Made by a program: the position numbers and the translations under genes. A model generated the notes under the pieces. The model ran no database searches, was not told where the DNA came from, and saw only the letters and a list, made by a program, of their open reading frames with translations. 64,000 nt of DNA from CAYQNU01 sp964419055 (GTDB lineage Bacteria; Bacteroidota; Bacteroidia; Flavobacteriales_D; Parvicellaceae), in contig CAYQNU010000016.1 of NCBI GenBank assembly GCA_964419055.1, positions 30,477 through 94,476 on the forward strand, read 5' to 3'. Below are positions 26,692 through 36,415 of this stretch, in pieces. Position 1 is the stretch's first letter. Every line of letters starts with the position of its first letter.

Positions 26692-29688
26692 TTACATTTT
26701 TTGATTTTCTAATTTAATGATAACTTTAGTGCCAGTAATATTTCCAGCATCATCATTCATTTGAAAGGGTCCTTCGATAAACATTTTTTGCTCGTTTACT
26801 TTTTTCAAAATGTCAATTCTACCCGATGTAATGAGCATCCCTTGTGAATGATGATCGTTTAAGGTTTTGTTTTTTAAACTGAAGTCAATCCCAATTCCAT
26901 TATCTTCAATTTCAAAAACCGTATATCCATCTTCAGAATAAATAGAAATAGAAATTTTACCTTCCGATCCTTTAGGCAATATACCATGCCAAATGCTGTT
27001 TTCAACAAAAGGTTGCAAAATCATTGAAGGTATTAATATTTCATCGGTTTTGATGGATGGATGTACTTCTAACTCATATTTGAATTTTTCTTGAAAACGC
27101 ATCATTTCTAATGAAACATACAGTTCAAGTCGTTCTAACTCATCTGTTAAGGTTACCATTCCATTATTGGCAATCGAACTGTCAAGGTTTTTACGAATGA
27201 GCTTGGCAAAGCTAGTGAGGTATTTGTTTGCAGATAATCTATCTTGTGTATTGATATAATATTGAATAGAATTAAGTGCATTAAAAATAAAATGACGGTT
27301 CATCGAAGCATTTAATGTTTGCTGTTCAAGTGACAATAATTTTGATTTGTACATTAATTGTTCAGTGATTCGTTGCCTCTTTACTACATTTTGTCTCCAT
27401 TTTATAATGCCAAAAACAATACTAGTAAGAACTAAAAAATTGATCGTAAAAAACCACCAAGTTAAATAGTAGGGTTTTAATATTTCAAATTTGAAAACTG
27501 CGGGTTCACTCCAATTGATACCATCTAAAGAGGAAATAACTTTAAAGGTATATTCACCATATGAAAGATTGGGATAGGTAAAGGAATGCTGATCAATTAC
27601 GGGTGTCCAGTCTTCATCCAATCCTTCTAGTTTTAAACGATATTTGACTTCTTTGGGATTTGAAAAACAGATACTGCTGAAGTAAAACGTTAGATAATTT
27701 ACACGTGAGGGTAAGATGAGACTGTTAGGTAGTCCAGTGAAAGAGCTTACCTCTTTGCTGTAGTTTGACCAATTAGTTGGTTTTAAAAATAACTGAATAT
27801 CACTGATATAGGTTTTAGGTACTATTATGTCTACCGAATCTTTCCTCTTAGCGCGATCAAATTTAATCAATCCGTTACCGGTACCCATCCAAAGGTGGTT
27901 TTCTGAATCCTGATAAAAGGAATTCAAATTTGTTTCAACTGATGTAATACCACTGTTTTCAGTATGATGTTTTATGGTTTGTGTTTTTTTCTGAACGAAA
28001 TACCTTTGAATGTCAATTTCAAATATTCCATAATTAGTTCCTACCCAAAGATATCGATTACTTTCGATTCCGATAAAGTTGATGAAATTGGCACTGAAAG
28101 AAGGATGAAAAGTGATTTTTTCACAATTGTTTCCATCGCTTTTATATAATCCGTTGGCGGTACCTATGAACCACAAACTGTCTTTGAAGTTTTTAATGCA
28201 ATAAACAACTTTGTCTTCTAAAAGGTCATTGTTGATCCAAGGCTCACAATAATTTTCATCAAAAACGTACACTCCGTTGGAGGTGCCTAACCACATTTTT
28301 TTTCCATATCCCTCTTCAATACTTCTGATGTTTTTAAGGTTTAAACCTAAAGAATCATCGTATTTTTTCCATTCGCCATTTTTCCTTAAGGCAAGACCTT
28401 TTGAAGTACCAACATACAAATATCCCTTTTTATCTTGGTACAGGGAAGTTATTTTATTGGAAGGAAGCCACCACTCATCTACAAAGGTCGTTGTGCTATT
28501 TTGATCAATCTTTACTAATCCTTCTGATGTACCAAACCATAAATTGTTTTTGGCATCCTTTATACTCGTCCAAACTATATTATTTGTCAATGTATTATTT
28601 TCGGTATTCCAATAGGTAATTTCTTTTTCATTCAAGGTATTAATACCGTTTCCATAGGTCGAAAACCAATATTTGTTTAAAGAATCTTGAACTATTGACA
28701 TTACGTAATTACTGTTTAAACCAGTTGAAATGTTATAAGTTACAAATTCATCACTTGTATATCTGAATGCTCCAGAACCATCTGTTCCAAACCAAATGTT
28801 TCCCTCTTTATCCTCATAAATGACTTCGATGTTCTCGTTAGGTAACCCGTTTGATGCTTTAAATAATGAAACTTCATTTTTATTAATAAGAGTTATCCCG
28901 TTTTTACTAGATAGCCAAATTCTGTCTTTACTGTCTACGAAAATATTGCGAATAAGCATTGATGCTATTCCATCATTAGTAGTGTATTGTTTTATTGAGG
29001 CACCTTTTTTAATGTAAACCCCTTCATCATAGACGCTTATAATGAGCTCATTTTGGCGATTAAATTTGATGTCACTAATATTATAGGCGGAATTTGGAAG
29101 GGAAACGTTAGTCCATTTTCCGGATTCAATATACCCCAAATAACCGTTTGAACCTAAATAAATTTTTGTATTTCCATCAAATAATAAGGTTCTAGGATTG
29201 ATCGCATCCTCTGAAGGTAATTGTATCTCTTTGGTTTTGGTAAGGTCGGGTTCGTCCAATTTTGAAAGAGGAATTTCAATAATACCAATATTCCTTACAG
29301 AAATCCAAATGGAATTGTTCAAGTTATTGTAAAACGCCAAATTGATGAATTCACCTTTTATATAGTCAGATAAATCATATTTTTTTATTTCTCTTCCTTT
29401 TATGCGGGTTACTCCATTTTTAGAAAAAATCCAAAGGTAACTTTTAAATTGTTTAATACTGACGACTACATTCCCCGTAAGACCATTAGCGGTGGAATAG
29501 TTTTGAAAACTTACCCCATCAAATTTGCTTGCACCACCTGCTGTTCCAAACCATAAAAAACCATCATCATCACTCGAAATCGTGTATACTTGAGTTTGTG
29601 CTAATCCATCTTTTACGGAATAGGGAACAAATGAGTATTCCTGAGCTCTAGTTTCTTTATTTAGAAAGAAGTTTAGGACACAAATCAA
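26692..29688 (-). CDS. Beta-propeller sensor histidine kinase (Reg_prop, Y_Y_Y, LytS-type kinase)
   Basis: About 998 residues. After a signal peptide ending KETRAQ, some 12-14 Reg_prop blades follow (GLAQTQVYTISSDDDGFLWF, DGSGAFRYTSDEF, LWVGTNYGIFEID). Then come a Y_Y_Y domain (YRLKLEGLDEDWTP...SYGEYTFKVISS), a transmembrane helix near 750, and a LytS-type kinase with MNRHFIFNALNSIQYYI, the putative phospho-acceptor His, and an HATPase N-box (PSMILQPFVENSIWHG) and EDNGIGID. It probably senses an extracytoplasmic ligand and signals to a LytTR regulator, possibly the one encoded at 29948-30703. The start is unclear: no ATG exists in frame, and the signal peptide looks better if translation begins upstream of the TTG at 29688. 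Confidence 0.85.
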   Translation of the reverse strand: MICVLNFFLNKETRAQEYSFVPYSVKDGLAQTQVYTISSDDDGFLWFGTAGGASKFDGVSFQNYSTANGLTGNVVVSIKQFKSYLWIFSKNGVTRIKGREIKKYDLSDYIKGEFINLAFYNNLNNSIWISVRNIGIIEIPLSKLDEPDLTKTKEIQLPSEDAINPRTLLFDGNTKIYLGSNGYLGYIESGKWTNVSLPNSAYNISDIKFNRQNELIISVYDEGVYIKKGASIKQYTTNDGIASMLIRNIFVDSKDRIWLSSKNGITLINKNEVSLFKASNGLPNENIEVIYEDKEGNIWFGTDGSGAFRYTSDEFVTYNISTGLNSNYVMSIVQDSLNKYWFSTYGNGINTLNEKEITYWNTENNTLTNNIVWTSIKDAKNNLWFGTSEGLVKIDQNSTTTFVDEWWLPSNKITSLYQDKKGYLYVGTSKGLALRKNGEWKKYDDSLGLNLKNIRSIEEGYGKKMWLGTSNGVYVFDENYCEPWINNDLLEDKVVYCIKNFKDSLWFIGTANGLYKSDGNNCEKITFHPSFSANFINFIGIESNRYLWVGTNYGIFEIDIQRYFVQKKTQTIKHHTENSGITSVETNLNSFYQDSENHLWMGTGNGLIKFDRAKRKDSVDIIVPKTYISDIQLFLKPTNWSNYSKEVSSFTGLPNSLILPSRVNYLTFYFSSICFSNPKEVKYRLKLEGLDEDWTPVIDQHSFTYPNLSYGEYTFKVISSLDGINWSEPAVFKFEILKPYYLTWWFFTINFLVLTSIVFGIIKWRQNVVKRQRITEQLMYKSKLLSLEQQTLNASMNRHFIFNALNSIQYYINTQDRLSANKYLTSFAKLIRKNLDSSIANNGMVTLTDELERLELYVSLEMMRFQEKFKYELEVHPSIKTDEILIPSMILQPFVENSIWHGILPKGSEGKISISIYSEDGYTVFEIEDNGIGIDFSLKNKTLNDHHSQGMLITSGRIDILKKVNEQKMFIEGPFQMNDDAGNITGTKVIIKLENQKM

Positions 29689-29744
29689 AAAGAAGAATAC
29701 GCTATTTGAATTGACTTTTATGATACTGAAATTTAATTTTACAA

Positions 29745-29752
29745 CAAATGTA
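29745..29752 (-). promoter_or_regulatory. -7 box upstream of the beta-propeller kinase
   Basis: Reverse strand TACATTTG, an exact TAnnTTTG. Transcription would begin near 29739, with an open frame from there into the kinase but no standard start codon before 29688. Confidence 0.35.
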
Positions 29753-29947
29753 TGATTATTTTCAATATCTCTACTTTATAGAATGAAGTCCTGCTATCCT
29801 TTAGACCGTTTCTCTATGCTCAATGTAAAGACTCACAATAAAATATTACAAATTGCCAAGAAAATTAAGTTAACTTAAAATTACCTCAGCGATTGATAGT
29901 GTAGTTTTTCAGATTGTTTAATTTCTAATCATTTTTTTAAAGTTCGA

Positions 29948-30703
29948 TCAGGCATCCAACCATGCTTTGAAATCGCCAACTCGTTCTCTACTCACTATAC
30001 AGTCATCATCCTCTATATGGGGAACAACAACTTTTAAGCGACTGTTAAAGTAATTGCTTATTTTCTGAATTGCATTTATATTAATAATGACTTTTCGGTT
30101 GATTCTAAAGAACTGTTTCGGTTCAATTAATTGTATCACATCGTCCAAACTGTAATCAATAATGTACTTTTTATTGACGTGAGTGTATAAGACCACACAT
30201 CCATCCTCAAAGACAAAGTGATTAATATCCTCCGTTTTTATCGAAATGATACCGTCTATAGATTTAACTAAAAATCGAGTTTTGTAAGATTGCGGAAGTT
30301 GATGAAATTTTTCGCGGTATTGATTGATATCAATCGATTTGTTTGTTTCTCGTATCGATTTAAATTTTTCGATGGCCACTTTTAAATCAGATAACCCAAT
30401 TGGCTTTAATAAATAATCAATACTATTAAATTTGAATGCTCTAATAGCATATTCGTCATACGCGGTTGTGAAAATTAAAGGTACGGGAACTTTTAATTGA
30501 TCAATAATTTCAAAACTCAATCCATCGGCTAAATGGATATCAATAAATAGTAAATCTGCATCTTCGAGAGCAGCACTGTTTTCAATTGAAGCTTTGACAG
30601 AGTCTAATTGAAAGGTAACTTCTATAGTTGGGTCCACTTTTTTAATTAATGTTTTTAAATGTTCAGATGATAATTTTTCATCTTCTATAATGACCACTTT
30701 CAT
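29948..30703 (-). CDS. LytTR family response regulator
   Basis: 251 residues. Receiver domain: acidic pocket IIEDEKL (Glu7, Asp8), phospho-acceptor Asp55 in LLFIDIHLADG, Thr/Lys in FTTAYDEYAIRAF and DYLLKPIG. C-terminal LytTR DNA-binding domain: IKTEDINHFVFEDGCVVLYT, FFRINRKVIINI, and SRERVGDFKAWL at the end. LytTR regulators bind direct repeats upstream of target genes. It is encoded 29 bases downstream of a LytS-type kinase, its probable partner, and the separate beta-propeller kinase lies on the other side. Confidence 0.93.
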   Translation of the reverse strand: MKVVIIEDEKLSSEHLKTLIKKVDPTIEVTFQLDSVKASIENSAALEDADLLFIDIHLADGLSFEIIDQLKVPVPLIFTTAYDEYAIRAFKFNSIDYLLKPIGLSDLKVAIEKFKSIRETNKSIDINQYREKFHQLPQSYKTRFLVKSIDGIISIKTEDINHFVFEDGCVVLYTHVNKKYIIDYSLDDVIQLIEPKQFFRINRKVIININAIQKISNYFNSRLKVVVPHIEDDDCIVSRERVGDFKAWLDA

Positions 30704-30732
30704 TGGTATATGAGTTTGATTCTAAAAGATTT

Positions 30733-31752
30733 TTAAATTTTAACTAAAAGGGGAAGTTTTACGATAAATTGTTGATTTTCTTGAATGACTTCAACCTCTC
30801 TATTGGAATAATATTGATAGCGTTGACGAATGTTGTCTAATCCTAAATTAGAACTGGTTTCTTTATTCATTCGAGGTTGAATAGGATTGGATATAGTAAG
30901 CGAATCATCTTCCGTTTTTATTTCAATTTGCAGCGGCAAAGCAGTTGAAATTTCATTGTGTTTAATAGCGTTTTCGATCAAAATCTGAAGGGCAAGGGGT
31001 GGGATTAACTTATTTTCATCTTCTTTTTTAATATGTATAGTAAAGTTGATGTTTTTATCGAATCGAATGGATAACAAATAAATATAGGAATGGATAAAGG
31101 TCATTTCTTCAGATAACGGGGTTAACTCGCTGTTTCGGTTTTCTAATAAGTAACGATAGACCTTGGATAATTGATTGATAAAATCAACAGCTTTATCTTG
31201 GTCACTGTAAACTAATGAGGATAAAACACTCAGATTATTGAACAAAAAATGGGGGTTAACTTGGTTCTTCAAATTTTGTAATTGTGCCTGTGTGCTGAGC
31301 GATTTATAATGTTCGACCTCTATCAATGATTTTTTCCAATTGCGATAAAATTGGGAGCTTATCTCGATGATGAGTAAAAAAATAGAAACACCAACACCAG
31401 TCGACAAAGAAATGGTTTCTATTAAAAAAACCTTGTCATTGGGAATGGTACAGATGTAGATATTGAAAAGTTTGATTGAAAAATATGTGACAGAAGAGGA
31501 GTAGAGCAAACTGATAAAAAATTGAACAAAAATTCGTTTTACTGGTACATTGATCCATGAAAACCGTTTATTCAATCGTGTGTCGATGCGCAGATTTCCT
31601 TCCCAAACTAAAAATGTTATGATAATAGATTCGACATAATGCAACAATTGAACAAATGTTGACGGTATATTTGGTATGAAAACGTTCAGAAGAAAGCCAA
31701 TGAGCAATCCCAAACCTATCATATACAGAAATCTCGAGTTTTTATTTCTCAT
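30733..31752 (-). CDS. LytS-type sensor histidine kinase
   Basis: 339 residues with four hydrophobic helices in the first 130 residues (MIGLGLLIGFLLNVFI and others) and no large sensor domain. The kinase region carries LKNQVNPHFLFNNLSVLSSL with the phospho-acceptor His, then LRFDKNINFTI, the ATP-binding stretch PPLALQILIENAIKHN and SNLGLDNIRQRYQ. It is a typical Bacteroidota His_kinase family member. It is in the same orientation and 29 bases from the LytTR regulator gene, so the two form a standard pair. Confidence 0.92.
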   Translation of the reverse strand: MRNKNSRFLYMIGLGLLIGFLLNVFIPNIPSTFVQLLHYVESIIITFLVWEGNLRIDTRLNKRFSWINVPVKRIFVQFFISLLYSSSVTYFSIKLFNIYICTIPNDKVFLIETISLSTGVGVSIFLLIIEISSQFYRNWKKSLIEVEHYKSLSTQAQLQNLKNQVNPHFLFNNLSVLSSLVYSDQDKAVDFINQLSKVYRYLLENRNSELTPLSEEMTFIHSYIYLLSIRFDKNINFTIHIKKEDENKLIPPLALQILIENAIKHNEISTALPLQIEIKTEDDSLTISNPIQPRMNKETSSNLGLDNIRQRYQYYSNREVEVIQENQQFIVKLPLLVKI

Positions 31753-31772
31753 AGTTCAATATTACAACTTTT

Positions 31773-32351
31773 TTAATGCACAGATACGCCAAGTTTATAA
31801 ATTTTATTCAACCACTTTTGTCTAAATTCGGGAGTTGAATTCCTTATAGGCCCAATGCCGACAACTTTGGTTGTTTTAATTCCGCAAAAGCCAAGTACTC
31901 TGTTTTTTAGAATTTTAACGGAAGGTTTGCCATAAAACCATTTGTAAATAAAAGACGGGGTATCGGAAGTATAAATGATGTGAGCCGTTTTATTGGCTAG
32001 TAATTTATCCCAAAGTGGACTATTTTGTCTGTATTTGAAAGCAAAACCAGGGAGTAAAACACGATCAAAAAAAGCTTTAAGAACTGCGGGGAATGTTCCC
32101 CACCAAACGGGATGAATGATGACAATGTGTTGTGCCCAAGTTATTTTTTCTTGAGCTGCTTTCAAATCAGGTTCCAATTCGGTTTTACTATAAAAACCTC
32201 CCGAAAGGTTGTAATCAAATTGTAAATCTCTTAGCGAAATCATAGCTACTTCGTTTTTTGAAGATAAGCAACCCTTGTAATATTCTTGCGCCAATGCTTC
32301 GTTATAACTTTCTTTGTTTGGGTGGGCATTGATGATGAGTACTTTTTTCAT
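31773..32351 (-). CDS. NAD(P)H-dependent quinone oxidoreductase (flavodoxin-like fold)
   Basis: 192 residues of the NQO1/MdaB family: KKVLIINAHPNKESYNEALA at the start, HPVWWGTFPAVLKAFFDRVL (flavin/quinone site) and PGFAFKY, then TSDTPSFIYKWFYG near the end. These FMN or FAD proteins reduce quinones with two electrons in the cytoplasm. It lies six bases from the TonB receptor gene and 20 bases from the LytS kinase gene, all on the same strand. Co-transcription is likely, although the functional link is unclear. Confidence 0.88.
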   Translation of the reverse strand: MKKVLIINAHPNKESYNEALAQEYYKGCLSSKNEVAMISLRDLQFDYNLSGGFYSKTELEPDLKAAQEKITWAQHIVIIHPVWWGTFPAVLKAFFDRVLLPGFAFKYRQNSPLWDKLLANKTAHIIYTSDTPSFIYKWFYGKPSVKILKNRVLGFCGIKTTKVVGIGPIRNSTPEFRQKWLNKIYKLGVSVH

Positions 32352-32357
32352 AGTTTT

Positions 32358-34727
32358 TTAGAATTGTAGTTTGTAGATGAAATTAGGAAATAAACCAATT
32401 TGGTAGGCTGTATTAATTGAGTTGCTTATTGGATTGTAACGTTGAGCAAAAACATTTTTATTATTACTTACATTTTGAATATCAAAGAAAAATGAGTGCG
32501 CTAATTTATGTATTGAGCTATTTATGGTGACACCCATTTTTACATCCATCCTAAAAAAATCTGGGTTACGTTCTGTAAAAGCAAAATCGTCACCTTTTAA
32601 CACTTGTTGCCCGACCAATTGTGATGCAGCCAAATCAACTGGAGTAAAATACCTTCCTCCTGCGTGTGTGAGTTTAAAATCTACTGAAAAGGTGTTTTGT
32701 TTAGTTTTTCCAAATTTAAATTCCTTACCCACTAATGCATTGTAAACAAATTTACCATTGAAAGCCGTGTTACGCTCCACATCGTCACTTCCTTTGTATG
32801 TCGATTCGTACAAAGTTCCTGTGATTAATCCATAATACCCTTTGCTAAAGAATTTTTCAATCGTTAATTCAACTCCATAATTTTCTCCCGTTCCCGTGTT
32901 GGTTAAATCACTTTGTTCAGTTGGGTTAAAACTAGCGCCTACATTCAACATTGAAAAACTGCTTTCAAAATTGGTTACCGGTATATTAAATAAATATTGG
33001 TAATACACTTCTGTTTTAATACGCCAATCTTTTGCAGGTAAAAAATCATATCCCAAGGCTAGGTGATGGCTGCGCGTAAAATCCAATTCCTTATTGGTTT
33101 GATTGTGTGTCCCATCTAGGTTTAATTGTCTGTAAAAATATACATCGGTTGGTTGCATTTGGCTGTGCAACCCGTAACCAATAGATACATTACTTTTGTC
33201 TCCCACTTGATATTTTAACCCAATTCGAGGTTCTAAGGACATTGAATTATTAAGAGTCAATAATTGACTATGAAGTCCCACATTTAAAACCAGTTTATCA
33301 TTGAAATTATATTTGGCGTGAGCATATGCTTGAAAGAGCTCAGTGTAGTCGTTAAAATCCCATATTTTGTTCCAAGAGGGAGTAAATTCTCTGCTTTGAT
33401 AAAATAAATTAAGGTTCATCACCTCAGCAATGGCTCCAATTTTTAGGAACAGCTTTGAATTTATTTTTGAATTAAATGAGGTATTAAGCGTGTAGTTAAT
33501 TCGCGAAGTAACATTTTCTACCACTCGATTGGCTGTTTCTGTTTTTTGAGCTATGGTGTCTCGGTAAAAACCAGAGGCCGCATAGGTCGTTCCCAATACT
33601 GTGTTGAAAAAGGATTTTTCGCCCAATCTGATAAAATGTTTTAATCCAATAACGGCCATATCACTATTAAAATAGGTGTCAGAAGTAGGGTCAGCAAATA
33701 AATCGGTAGTGTCTATGTTGTCATGTTTAAAATCGATGTTGCTGCGACCTGCCAAACCAAAAAGTGTAAATTTTCCAGCTTTACTCGTTCCACTATTCAA
33801 TTTAAATGATAAATCTTGATAAAAGGGTGTCGCTGTTGTACCCACATTTACGCCCATTGATTGAGCTAACCCGGTAAATGAATAACGATAAGCCACCAAA
33901 TAGGAAGAACCTTTTTCTTTGTTAATAGGCCCTTCTGTCATAGCTTCTAATCCTGTCAACGCACCCATTTGTAGTGTATGTTCGCGTTTTTCAGCATTAC
34001 CATTTCTAAATGCTAAGTCAAATACACCTGCATTGGCATTTCCATACTCAGCAGGAAAAGCAGAAGTGAAAAAATCTGAATTTTTAAGTACATTCGTGTT
34101 GATGGCACTCACTGGTCCTCCTGTAGTACCTACAGTTGAAAAATGGTTAGGATTGGCAATATTCAAACCTTCAATTCGCCACAATACTCCTGTTGGCGAA
34201 TTTCCTCTAATTACGATATCATTTCTGGAATCATCGGGTGAACTTACACCTGCAAAATTGGACGCTAAACGAGCTGGATCTGAACGGCCACCAGCATATC
34301 TGTTCACTTCTTCCATAGAAAATGAGCGACCACTAACAGAAACTAATTCGTTGTTGGGTACATTTTTTTTGGTTCCAGTTATTACCACTTCTTTAAGGTC
34401 GCCAATACTTTCTTCCAAACCTATTTCTAGAATGACTTCTTTGCCGGAAGTTACCACTACATTTGGAATAATAAGTTCTTTGTAGCCGATAAACGAAACT
34501 TTTACATCATAGCGGTTGGGAGCTACATTTTCAATTTTAAATTTCCCGTTGACATCCGATACTCCTCCTTTAATTGGATTGGTATTTAGTAAAACAATGT
34601 TGACACCTGGTAAATTGAATTGTGATTGTTTGTCAAAAACAACTCCTCGAATGGTTTGAGTATTGTTTTGTGCAAAAAAATGAGTTGCAAGAAGTAAGAA
34701 GCAAAAACTGATGATACTATTTTTCAT
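32358..34727 (-). CDS. TonB-dependent receptor with carboxypeptidase-regulatory-like N-terminal domain
   Basis: 789 residues from MKNSIISFCFLLLATHFFAQ, a signal peptide; the in-frame upstream ATG at 34748 would add MHHKLII and is not needed. Residues about 25-115 form a CarboxypepD_reg domain (IRGVVFDKQSQFNLPGVNIV, IENVAPNRYDVKVSFIGYK). The plug follows (IVIRGNSPTGVLWRIEGLN), then an outer-membrane barrel ending YQIGLFPNFIYKLQF. Such receptors import siderophores, vitamins or other ligands using TonB energy. No SusD-like partner is present, so polysaccharide uptake is unlikely. The ligand is unknown. Confidence 0.9.
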   Translation of the reverse strand: MKNSIISFCFLLLATHFFAQNNTQTIRGVVFDKQSQFNLPGVNIVLLNTNPIKGGVSDVNGKFKIENVAPNRYDVKVSFIGYKELIIPNVVVTSGKEVILEIGLEESIGDLKEVVITGTKKNVPNNELVSVSGRSFSMEEVNRYAGGRSDPARLASNFAGVSSPDDSRNDIVIRGNSPTGVLWRIEGLNIANPNHFSTVGTTGGPVSAINTNVLKNSDFFTSAFPAEYGNANAGVFDLAFRNGNAEKREHTLQMGALTGLEAMTEGPINKEKGSSYLVAYRYSFTGLAQSMGVNVGTTATPFYQDLSFKLNSGTSKAGKFTLFGLAGRSNIDFKHDNIDTTDLFADPTSDTYFNSDMAVIGLKHFIRLGEKSFFNTVLGTTYAASGFYRDTIAQKTETANRVVENVTSRINYTLNTSFNSKINSKLFLKIGAIAEVMNLNLFYQSREFTPSWNKIWDFNDYTELFQAYAHAKYNFNDKLVLNVGLHSQLLTLNNSMSLEPRIGLKYQVGDKSNVSIGYGLHSQMQPTDVYFYRQLNLDGTHNQTNKELDFTRSHHLALGYDFLPAKDWRIKTEVYYQYLFNIPVTNFESSFSMLNVGASFNPTEQSDLTNTGTGENYGVELTIEKFFSKGYYGLITGTLYESTYKGSDDVERNTAFNGKFVYNALVGKEFKFGKTKQNTFSVDFKLTHAGGRYFTPVDLAASQLVGQQVLKGDDFAFTERNPDFFRMDVKMGVTINSSIHKLAHSFFFDIQNVSNNKNVFAQRYNPISNSINTAYQIGLFPNFIYKLQF

Positions 34728-34894
34728 AATTATTAATTTATGATGCAATAGTAGTAGCTCTTTAAAAGGCTTACAATATGAAAAAAGTTGAGTTGTAGAA
34801 AAAAGGGGTTGAATTGTAAAACATTAAAATGGTTACCTTTTACGAGTTTTAATTATTTATGACATTAAGTAATAAGAATTCTATGAAAAACGTA

Positions 34895-35257
34895 TTATTT
34901 TTTATAGATATACCACGCCCAATAAATTAAAACAAATTGCATTGGGAATCGAATTACTGCTACAGTAAAGGAGCCAATAGCAGGAGGGTCTCTAAACATA
35001 TCTAAGAAATGAATGGGTAAAAACATCAGCATTAAAATAACAATTCCGAGTTTGGCAAGTTGAGCCGTAGTATTAAAAAATACACCTAAACCCAAAGCCA
35101 ATTCGGCAATACCTGCTAGAATATTGAGTAATTCTTGTGGCAGTTGCTCGGGTATAAATGCCAAAAAGGGTGTCGGATTGATGAAATGAAGCACTCCCAT
35201 TCCAATTAAAAAAATACCAAATATAGAAGTTAGAACGGTTTTTTTATTCGTTTTCAT
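34895..35257 (-). CDS. DoxX-like membrane protein
   Basis: 120 residues with four hydrophobic helices. The N-terminal FLIGMGVLHFINPTPFLAFI and the central LLNILAGIAELALGLGVFF match the small DoxX-like family. Function is not established; some relatives take part in thiol or quinone redox. Its start overlaps the end of the RluF-like gene by 14 bases, so it is probably the second gene of that unit. Confidence 0.78.
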   Translation of the reverse strand: MKTNKKTVLTSIFGIFLIGMGVLHFINPTPFLAFIPEQLPQELLNILAGIAELALGLGVFFNTTAQLAKLGIVILMLMFLPIHFLDMFRDPPAIGSFTVAVIRFPMQFVLIYWAWYIYKK

Positions 35258-35990
35258 TTATAGGATGTGTTTTGGAGGAATGTGCCACTAATTCGTTTAA
35301 TTTAGTAAGCTCTTTAACGGTTAAATCACGCCATTTGCCTTTGGGAACATCTAAATGAATATGCATAATACGCACTCTTTTCAAAGAAACAACATCGTAT
35401 AAAAAATGTTCACACATTCTCCGTATTTGTCTATTCAATCCTTGAGTAAGAATGATTTTAAAGGTGGTTTTATTTATTTTTTCAACTTCACATTCTTTGG
35501 TTACCGTGTCTAAAATAGGAACACCTTTACTCATTTTTCTAATAAAATCATCGGTTATGGGTCTATTTACAGTAACGATGTATTCTTTTTCATGTTGATT
35601 TCCAGCCCGTAAAATTTTGTTTACAATATCACCATCGCTGGTCAATAAGATGAGTCCCTCACTGGGTTTGTCCAATCTTCCAATTGGGAAAATCCGTTTA
35701 GGATGATTGATGTAATCAATGATGTTGTTTTTTTCGCTTTTTACATCTGTGGTGCAAACTATACCAATGGGCTTATTAAATGCAATGTAAACATGACTCT
35801 CGGTTGGTGTAGAAACTAAGATACCATCTACACGTACTTCATCACCCGCAACTATTTTGGTGCCCATTTCGGGTACTACTCCATTTATGGTTACTCGATT
35901 TTCTTCAATTAACTTATCCGCACCTCTTCTCGAACAAAATCCAATTTCACTGAGGTATTTATTTATACGAACGGTTTTTTCTTCTTCCAA
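35244..35990 (-). CDS. rluF: Pseudouridine synthase, RluF-like
   Basis: An S4 domain (VRINKYLSEIGFCSRRGADK, RVTINGVV) is followed by a RsuA/RluF-type catalytic domain with IFPIGRLDKPSEGLILLTSD containing the catalytic Asp, and GLNRQIRRMCEHFLYDVVSL. RluF modifies U2604 of 23S rRNA in E. coli; assignment among RluF, RluB and RluE relatives is tentative. The frame extends to a TTG at 36047, but that codon lies inside an exact -7 box (36045-36052). Translation therefore probably starts at a later TTG, 35990 or 36020; 35990 gives the usual short N-terminus before the S4 domain. Confidence 0.85.
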   Translation of the reverse strand: MEEEKTVRINKYLSEIGFCSRRGADKLIEENRVTINGVVPEMGTKIVAGDEVRVDGILVSTPTESHVYIAFNKPIGIVCTTDVKSEKNNIIDYINHPKRIFPIGRLDKPSEGLILLTSDGDIVNKILRAGNQHEKEYIVTVNRPITDDFIRKMSKGVPILDTVTKECEVEKINKTTFKIILTQGLNRQIRRMCEHFLYDVVSLKRVRIMHIHLDVPKGKWRDLTVKELTKLNELVAHSSKTHPINENE

Positions 35991-36415
35991 AACATTAAAT
36001 TTATGTGACCCAATTTCCAATGAGGTAGAATATAAGAAATTTGTCAAAAATACGTTTTATTTTTAAATCTCATTAGTTTACAAAAATTGAAGATTGTTCA
36101 ATTCAAGAATTCCTATCTAATTTCGCTTTATGATTGAACTACTTTGTTTGTATTGATTCTACACTTATGATAAATGAAAAACTTCATTTATCAAGGTATA
36201 TAATCTTAATTATAATGATTTTTCACACTTTTATAGGGGATAAAAAACCACATAGGCACAAAGAATAAATTGAATATCAAAAGTTTATACATAGAGAAAA
36301 TTACATTTTCCATAGAAAGCTATGTAAAAGCGAAGCTTCTATCTTTAACTTTATATTTTCAATTCTATGTGACTATGTTAGCTATGTGGTAAAATAAATT
36401 TTGTGTAGTTAATTA
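35991..36415. repeat. Intergenic region with ACCACATAG repeats
   Basis: No gene is seen here beyond the uncertain start and promoter (36045-36052) of the RluF-like gene. An exact 9-base inverted pair, ACCACATAG (36247-36255) and CTATGTGGT (36382-36390), flanks about 126 A/T-rich bases containing more TATGT/ACATAG words. A related AACCACATAG occurs at about 63947. A small palindrome, TGTAGTTAATTACTACA (36404-36420), overlaps the GNAT stop. Confidence 0.5.

Noticed and set aside
35991..36047. TTG at 36047 as start of the RluF-like gene
   Set aside because: It lies inside an exact -7 promoter box, so it would precede the transcript start.
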